Positions 6,156 to 10,145 of a DNA stretch of 10,145 nt are shown piece by piece. Source of the DNA: Euryarchaeota archaeon UBA623 (lineage in GTDB: Archaea; Thermoplasmatota; Poseidoniia; Poseidoniales; Thalassarchaeaceae); contig DAUV01000114.1 in assembly GCA_002505325.1 (NCBI GenBank), positions 659 through 10,803 of the forward strand, written 5' to 3'. The translations under genes and the position numbers were made by a program. The notes beneath the pieces are model-generated. The model made no database searches, was not told where the DNA came from, and saw only the letters and a list, made by a program, of their open reading frames with translations. Positions within the stretch are counted from its first letter, which is position 1. Every line of letters begins with the position of its first letter.

Positions 6156-7575
6156 CGAGCCTTACTCTTGGGTCGATCCAAGCATAGGCGATGTCGACCA
6201 CTAGATTCGATATCAGGAAAATTACCGAAGTGATAATGGTGATTCCCATGATCACTGAGAAATCCAGCAGGATGATTGCCCTAACGGCCGCCATCCCCAT
6301 GCCAGGTAGCGAGAAGATTGTCTCCGTCAATACGGCACCGCCCAGAATTCCACCTAGCATGAAACCCAAAATGGTGACGATAGGGATCAGGGCGTTCCTA
6401 ACGCCGTGCTTGAAAATCACGGTCCTCTCATCTAGTCCCTTGGCTCTAGCGGTCCTGATGTAGTCCTCGTTCATCACCTCCAGAAGGCTTGATCGCATGT
6501 ACCTAAGGAGCCCTCCGGCTGTGGCGAGTGAGAGGCATACGATTGGCAGTGTCAGGAACTTGAGCGACTGCACGAACAAGCCTATCCTAGTCTTGTCCTC
6601 GGGAACCGGGTTGGCTATCAGTGAATCAAGAGTATAGAGTCCTGTAGCCTCGTACTCGGAGATGACGATTGGTTCCATACTGGACCAAGGTGGGTACAGC
6701 AGTAACAAAGCCGACAGTAGAACGCATACGGCGATGGTAAAGACGGCTATCTTGTCCCGTATGGTCTCTGGGCCTTTAATCTTAGAAAGTCTTCCATCGA
6801 CCTTCATGTCGAAGGCGGCTACTGAGGCGAATAATAGAAACATCGCCGACAATCCAACATTACCCAAATCAATAACGCCGTTCTCGGTGGGAAAATCAGA
6901 ACCGGGAGGCTTGCGACCGAACTGTGGAAAGCACCCCCCTTCTGTTCCAAAGAGTGGGTCACAGATTCCGAACTGGGTTGCGAGTAGCCACTGGAACATC
7001 AGAGCCAGCCAGAATATTGGAAGGCTGACGAAGGCGATTGCAATGAATCGAGTAACGTGATCTAACCACCTGTCTTGGTATACTGCGCTCAGGATACCTA
7101 GGAATATTCCCAGCGGTGCTCCGAATAGAATAGCTCCGAATGACATCTCTAAAGTGACCGGAACGGCCTGTTCGAGGACTTCGACTACAGGTTTTTTGTA
7201 AGCTAGGGAATAGCCCCAATTTCCATCCAATAGACCTCCACTGTCGAAGTCCATACCGAAGAAGGATGAGCCTTGATCGGATGAGCCAAGGTTAGTGTCC
7301 GCGTCGAAGAATGGATTTCCATCACCGTCCTCATCGGTTAGGCCCATGTACCAACTATACTGATTCCAAACCGGCTCTTCGTTGCCATATTCATCGGTGA
7401 AATGGAGGTTGAGTTTGATCTGCTCGAGTGTCTCCTCGGGGCACTTGAGGCCGCAGAAAGCTCGAGCGGGGTCAGCCGGGACGAGATGGGAAATTCCGAA
7501 TGTCAGTATAGACACCCCTATCATCACGGGAATGAGGAGAAACAACCTCCTGACAATATATTCCCACAACTGCAT
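6151..7575 (-). CDS. oppB: Peptide ABC transporter permease OppB with extra external loop and hydrophobic segments
   Basis: The other pore subunit, 474 residues against the usual 310-340. The family N-terminus is intact (WEYIVRRLFLLIPVMIGVSI, residues 4-23, then HLVPADPA). So are the GNWGYSLAYKKPV entry loop (118-130), EAA loop YIRTARAKGLDERTVIFKHG (372-391), FSLPGMGMAA (421-430) and C-terminal DIAYAWIDPR (461-470). Two insertions explain the length. Residues about 80-118 are acidic, with an EF-hand-like DEDGDGNPFFDAD, in the external loop after the first helix. Residues about 201-335 hold a Cys-containing loop (C205, C215), then hydrophobic segments at about 240-255 and 277-294 that OppB normally lacks. 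ATG at 7575 has only a weak purine stretch (GGGGA) upstream. The gene is separated from oppA by two hairpins and is coupled to oppC by a 4-nt gap. Confidence 0.93.
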   Translation of the reverse strand: MQLWEYIVRRLFLLIPVMIGVSILTFGISHLVPADPARAFCGLKCPEETLEQIKLNLHFTDEYGNEEPVWNQYSWYMGLTDEDGDGNPFFDADTNLGSSDQGSSFFGMDFDSGGLLDGNWGYSLAYKKPVVEVLEQAVPVTLEMSFGAILFGAPLGIFLGILSAVYQDRWLDHVTRFIAIAFVSLPIFWLALMFQWLLATQFGICDPLFGTEGGCFPQFGRKPPGSDFPTENGVIDLGNVGLSAMFLLFASVAAFDMKVDGRLSKIKGPETIRDKIAVFTIAVCVLLSALLLLYPPWSSMEPIVISEYEATGLYTLDSLIANPVPEDKTRIGLFVQSLKFLTLPIVCLSLATAGGLLRYMRSSLLEVMNEDYIRTARAKGLDERTVIFKHGVRNALIPIVTILGFMLGGILGGAVLTETIFSLPGMGMAAVRAIILLDFSVIMGITIITSVIFLISNLVVDIAYAWIDPRVRLG

Positions 7576-7651
7576 GATTCATTCCCCAAGTCATCCAGGT
7601 ATCCGGGCGACTCTTCGAGGGAAGATGGGCTTATCATCCCTATCTGAGAAA

Positions 7652-7682
7652 CGACTCTCGAACCCTAAGGGTTCGAGAGTCG
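7652..7682 (-). terminator. Perfect 15-bp inverted repeat between oppA and oppB
   Basis: Arms CGACTCTCGAACCCT and AGGGTTCGAGAGTCG are exact reverse complements separated by one base, which as RNA gives a hairpin with a stem of about 14 bp and a tight loop. On the minus strand it is followed by TTTCTC, a weak U-rich tail. Between a binding-protein gene and its permease genes such a stem commonly acts as a partial terminator or as a 3' barrier that stabilises the binding-protein mRNA. Either would give more OppA than OppBCDF. It could also be a protein-binding palindrome in DNA, since both arms are perfect. Confidence 0.7.
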
Positions 7683-7750
7683 AAGAGGGGTGGATAACTC
7701 TCATCTATTCAGATTATTCAATCTAGAAAAATCTGGATGGGGGATGATGC

Positions 7751-7788
7751 GGTACACCGGCAGCGGCTCGGAGCCGCTGCTGGTGACC
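7751..7788 (-). terminator. GC-rich hairpin 29 nt after the oppA stop
   Basis: The inner arms GCAGCGGCT and AGCCGCTGC pair perfectly around a 3-nt loop. The stem extends through CACC/GGTG and GGT/ACC with one mismatched pair and one bulged base. On the minus strand a run of five T (7731-7727) comes about 20 nt after the hairpin. This could mark an oppA 3' end or a processing barrier. Archaeal termination depends mainly on U-tracts, so complete termination here is unlikely. Confidence 0.65.
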
Positions 7789-7817
7789 TTACGTATTCAC
7801 GTGTGTTTACCAGATGC

Positions 7818-9920
7818 TCAGGTCTTGTCCACGTTGAACCACGGTATCGTGGCCGGTGGGACTTCCGATGGCATGCTAACACGGTCCGAGTGGACGTGGT
7901 AGCTTAGGTACTGGCACATGAAGATCAACGAAGGCTCCTCCATGAAGAGGTCGTGTGCCTGCTCGTATAGAGCCGCGCGCGCAGTGTAGTCAGTCTCTGT
8001 CTTCGCTGCTAGTAGAAGCGCGTCGATGTCATCGTTGTCATACTGCGTGTTGTACACGTCACCATGCTCATCAGCTCCTGCAACAAACGGGAACCAGTAG
8101 TTGTCCGGATCGTTGTAGTCAGGGGCCCAGCCTAGGAACATGAAATCCCAGTTGGCCGTACCGAACATCCTGCCCAGCATGTTGCCCCAAGGCTCGCCGA
8201 TGACCTCGTTGGCGATACCAACGGCGTCAAGGTTCTGCGCTAGCAGGTTGGCGTTGGCCTCACGGTTGACGTTTCCATCGTTGTAGAACACGCGGATAGC
8301 GTCGCCGCTGAATCGCTGGCAGGGGGTGTTTGCGTCGCTGTCGTGGTCATCACAGGTGTAGCCTGCTGCATCGAGGATGCTAGCAGCCATATTTAGATCG
8401 AACGAGAACGTCGGGTGCTGCGTCTCAACGTACGGCATCCCCAGGGGGATGGGTCCGTGCAGTGGGATTGCAAATCCGTCGTAGATGTCCGATATCGCTG
8501 TGTCGTAGTCATAGATGTAAGAGAGTGCCTTGCGGACCTCTCCGTCAGCCATGAACTGATTGCATGCAACATCGTCACCGCCAGCTGCGTCCTCGCAGGT
8601 GGGGTTGGTGTTCATGATGCCCAGAGCGACAGTTAGCGAGTTCTCGGGACCGCAGTCGGTTCCAAGATCCGGGTTCCCGGTGATGGCAGTGGGTGTGTCG
8701 GTGTTCAGGCAAACCTCGGCCAGGTTACCGGTCGGGATGCTGCCAAAGTCGACTTCACCGTCCTTCAGTGCGTTTACGCGAGTTGCTTCCTCGGCGACCT
8801 CTGTCCTGGTAATCTTGTTCAGGTTGAAGTTGCCCTCCTCCCAGTACAGCCAGTTCGGGGTCAGGACAATCTCGGACTCCGGTGTGTAACTGCCTAGGAC
8901 GTATGCGTTAGTACCAATTGGGTTAGAATGCAGGTACGCGTTGCAGTGGTCGTCGGTGACAACGGTTCCGTTCTCGTCGGTCGTTATGACGCGGTTGGCT
9001 TCGCAGGTTCCTGCGTCCGTGACAGCGCCAATCCAGAACGCGATGGTCGGGATGAAAGCCGAATAGGCAACCTCGAGGGTAGCCGAAAAGGTGTAGTCAT
9101 CCACAGCAACGAGTCCGTCACAGGTGGACATAGTCTCGTACATAATCCAAGCGACACCAGAGTCGGGGCTTCCGTACTCTATGACGCGGCACCACGAGTA
9201 GCGGACGTCCTCAGCAGTGAAGGCCTCTCCGTTGGAGAAGAAAACGCCCTCACGCAGAGTGAAGGTGTATGTCAGACCGTCTTCGCTGATTGAGTAGCCG
9301 GTAGCCAGACGGGGCACCAATACAGGTGTTCCATCAGCAGATGGCTCGTAGCGGTACAGAGTGTCATAGACATTCTCGATGATTGCTCCAGAGGACGTGT
9401 CGTACGCGTCAGCTGGGTCCATCATCGGAGGATCGATGTCAGATGTGACAGCGACGATCTCGCAAGCAGAAGATACACCTGAAAGTGAGTCCTCCTTGCA
9501 CATTCTTAGGTTCTCAAGGTGTTCTTGAGTCACTGCAAGGGACATATCGCCACTGGCGTACTTGCCCAAGTAGTAAGCTTGGTCGTATGAGCAAGAGCCA
9601 TCGTTGTAGGTTGCGCCGGCATCAAAATTGGTGGCTTCAGAGTCATCGCATCCACCGACGACGCATTCTCCCGCAACGTTCGCTGCAGAGTTATAGTTGT
9701 CAGCTGCAGCGTCCATGCAACCGACGATGTCGGTCACAGTCGTTGTCACTTCCTTGACACAAACATTGTGGTCAGCGTCAAGAGTGTATCCATCTCCAAT
9801 CGCGTCGCAGTCAGCCTGCTCCAGGGTCTTGATCACTTCAACATCATCCCCAGCGCATCCCGCTAGGGTTGATGCAATCATTAGTATGCATAATAGAAGA
9901 GCATTCGCTTTAGTCTTCAT
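7818..9920 (-). CDS. oppA: Lipoprotein peptide-binding protein, OppA/DppA type (SBP_bac_5)
   Basis: Extracellular receptor that captures peptides and delivers them to OppBC, 700 residues. The N-terminus is a lipoprotein signal (MKTKANALLLCILMIASTLA, then G-C), with Cys 22 as the likely lipid-modified residue. Residues about 30-115 form a Cys-rich spacer. It includes two copies of a GCxD-A-NY/NF-GxC module at 67-86 and 90-110, a type common on exported proteins of marine microbes. The binding domain follows from about 155. It carries the family signature region LVPRLATGYSISEDGLTYTF (201-220), then REGVFFSNGEAFTAEDVRYS, and near the C-terminus WDFMFLGWAPDYNDPDNYWF (591-610). Cys pairs bracket short acidic loops (306/326, 404/423, 442/453, 523/534), suggesting disulfide-clamped insertions. 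It is the first gene of the operon, with a TATA-like element just upstream. Peptide is the most likely ligand; other SBP_bac_5 ligands such as nickel or oligosaccharides are not excluded. Confidence 0.94.
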   Translation of the reverse strand: MKTKANALLLCILMIASTLAGCAGDDVEVIKTLEQADCDAIGDGYTLDADHNVCVKEVTTTVTDIVGCMDAAADNYNSAANVAGECVVGGCDDSEATNFDAGATYNDGSCSYDQAYYLGKYASGDMSLAVTQEHLENLRMCKEDSLSGVSSACEIVAVTSDIDPPMMDPADAYDTSSGAIIENVYDTLYRYEPSADGTPVLVPRLATGYSISEDGLTYTFTLREGVFFSNGEAFTAEDVRYSWCRVIEYGSPDSGVAWIMYETMSTCDGLVAVDDYTFSATLEVAYSAFIPTIAFWIGAVTDAGTCEANRVITTDENGTVVTDDHCNAYLHSNPIGTNAYVLGSYTPESEIVLTPNWLYWEEGNFNLNKITRTEVAEEATRVNALKDGEVDFGSIPTGNLAEVCLNTDTPTAITGNPDLGTDCGPENSLTVALGIMNTNPTCEDAAGGDDVACNQFMADGEVRKALSYIYDYDTAISDIYDGFAIPLHGPIPLGMPYVETQHPTFSFDLNMAASILDAAGYTCDDHDSDANTPCQRFSGDAIRVFYNDGNVNREANANLLAQNLDAVGIANEVIGEPWGNMLGRMFGTANWDFMFLGWAPDYNDPDNYWFPFVAGADEHGDVYNTQYDNDDIDALLLAAKTETDYTARAALYEQAHDLFMEEPSLIFMCQYLSYHVHSDRVSMPSEVPPATIPWFNVDKT

Positions 9921-9944
9921 CAGGCCTATTGAGGGAATGTGGGG

Positions 9945-9954
9945 TATTTAGTAT
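9945..9954 (-). promoter_or_regulatory. Probable TATA box of the opp operon
   Basis: On the minus strand ATACTAAATA runs from 9954 to 9945, ending 24 nt before the oppA ATG at 9920. At usual archaeal spacing, transcription would start within a few bases of the ATG, giving a leaderless or nearly leaderless mRNA. This agrees with the lack of a convincing Shine-Dalgarno before oppA. No clear BRE is seen. The rest of the 147-bp gap between the tRNA gene and oppA contains AT-rich stretches (for example ATTATTTACAT near 10000) that could be alternative promoters. Confidence 0.45.
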
Positions 9955-10067
9955 GAACCCGAAAATCGGCTATTTTGGCCGTTCAGGAGATAATTTGATG
10001 TAAATAATGCATCGAAAATCAATTGTTTGCCCTATAGATTGGCATACTGTTTCGTTGAAGATATTGT

Positions 10068-10144
10068 TGGTGGACGTGCCGAGATTTGAACTCGGGGCCT
10101 CTTCCATGCCAAGGAAGCGCGCTTCCAAGCTGCGCCACACGCCC
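10068..10144 (-). tRNA. tRNA-Ala (anticodon GGC), CCA encoded
   Basis: The minus strand folds into a complete cloverleaf. The acceptor is GGGCGTG (10144-10138) with CACGTCC (10078-10072), D-stem GCGC/GCGC, anticodon stem CTTCC/GGAAG with loop TTGGCAT, variable loop of 5 nt, and T-stem CCGAG/CTCGG with loop TTCAAAT. The anticodon GGC is at 10110-10108 and reads GCC (and GCU by wobble). The third acceptor pair is G3-U70, the universal identity element for alanyl-tRNA synthetase, so anticodon and identity agree. Discriminator A at 10071 is followed by CCA (10070-10068) in the DNA. There is no intron. The gene reads toward oppA; its own promoter lies beyond the window. Confidence 0.96.
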
Positions 10145-10145
10145 A

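Noticed and set aside
7652..7682. tRNA fragment or attachment site because of the GGGTTCGA sequence
   Set aside because: It is a perfect palindrome with no acceptor or anticodon arms around it, and the tRNA-Ala gene in the window has a different T-arm.
9959..9981. Imperfect inverted repeat upstream of oppA as an operator
   Set aside because: CGGC and GCCG flank a 7-nt AT-rich spacer near the TATA-like element, but four-base arms are too short to support a call.
10068..10144. tRNA gene as the border of an integrated element
   Set aside because: No integrase, no repeated tRNA 3' end and no abrupt change of gene type were seen within the window.

Overview
The window most likely comes from a planktonic marine archaeon of the Thermoplasmatota, probably Marine Group II (Poseidoniales) or a close relative. 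This is inferred from the style of the exported proteins: a lipoprotein solute-binding protein with a Cys-rich spacer, acidic calcium-binding-type Asp repeats in several exported segments, and a peptide-importing operon. An archaeal-looking TATA element sits about 25 nt before the first gene with little room for a leader. Strong Shine-Dalgarno sequences sit inside the operon. No 16S rRNA or other phylogenetic marker is present, so the assignment is provisional.

Layout. On the plus strand, 1-363 is the C-terminal end of a major facilitator superfamily transporter that enters from the left. It meets, tail to tail and with a 4-nt overlap, the last gene of a long minus-strand operon covering 9920 to 360. 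In transcription order the operon encodes: a lipoprotein peptide-binding protein (OppA type, 9920-7818); a 242-bp intergenic region with two strong hairpins (7817-7576); permease OppB (7575-6151); a 1029-residue OppC permease (6146-3057); ATPase OppD (3060-1771); ATPase OppF (1778-777, probably a TTG start); and a small two-helix membrane protein of unknown function (734-360). Upstream of oppA and on the same strand is a complete tRNA-Ala(GGC) gene with encoded CCA (10144-10068).

Function. The five opp genes make a complete peptide (or similar oligomer) importer. OppA is tethered to the membrane and captures substrate outside the cell, OppB and OppC form the pore, and OppD and OppF hydrolyse ATP. 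Tight spacing or overlap between oppB, oppC, oppD and oppF implies coupled, near-stoichiometric translation. The hairpins after oppA would allow the binding protein to be made in excess.

The unusual part is the architecture. The catalytic and pore motifs are all present, but OppB, OppC and OppD each carry large in-frame insertions. OppD has a two-helix hydrophobic hairpin inside the ATPase helical subdomain. OppB has an acidic EF-hand-like loop and two extra hydrophobic segments. OppC has two extra N-terminal helices and an external domain of about 660 residues between its first canonical helix and the pore domain. That external domain is a mosaic: thrombospondin-type-3-like Asp repeats, a VCBS-like beta domain that appears split, a domain resembling one common in phage tail fibres that also appears split, and two sets of tandem repeats nested inside it. 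A large external, apparently recombining domain on a peptide-permease subunit is the strongest candidate for something undescribed here.
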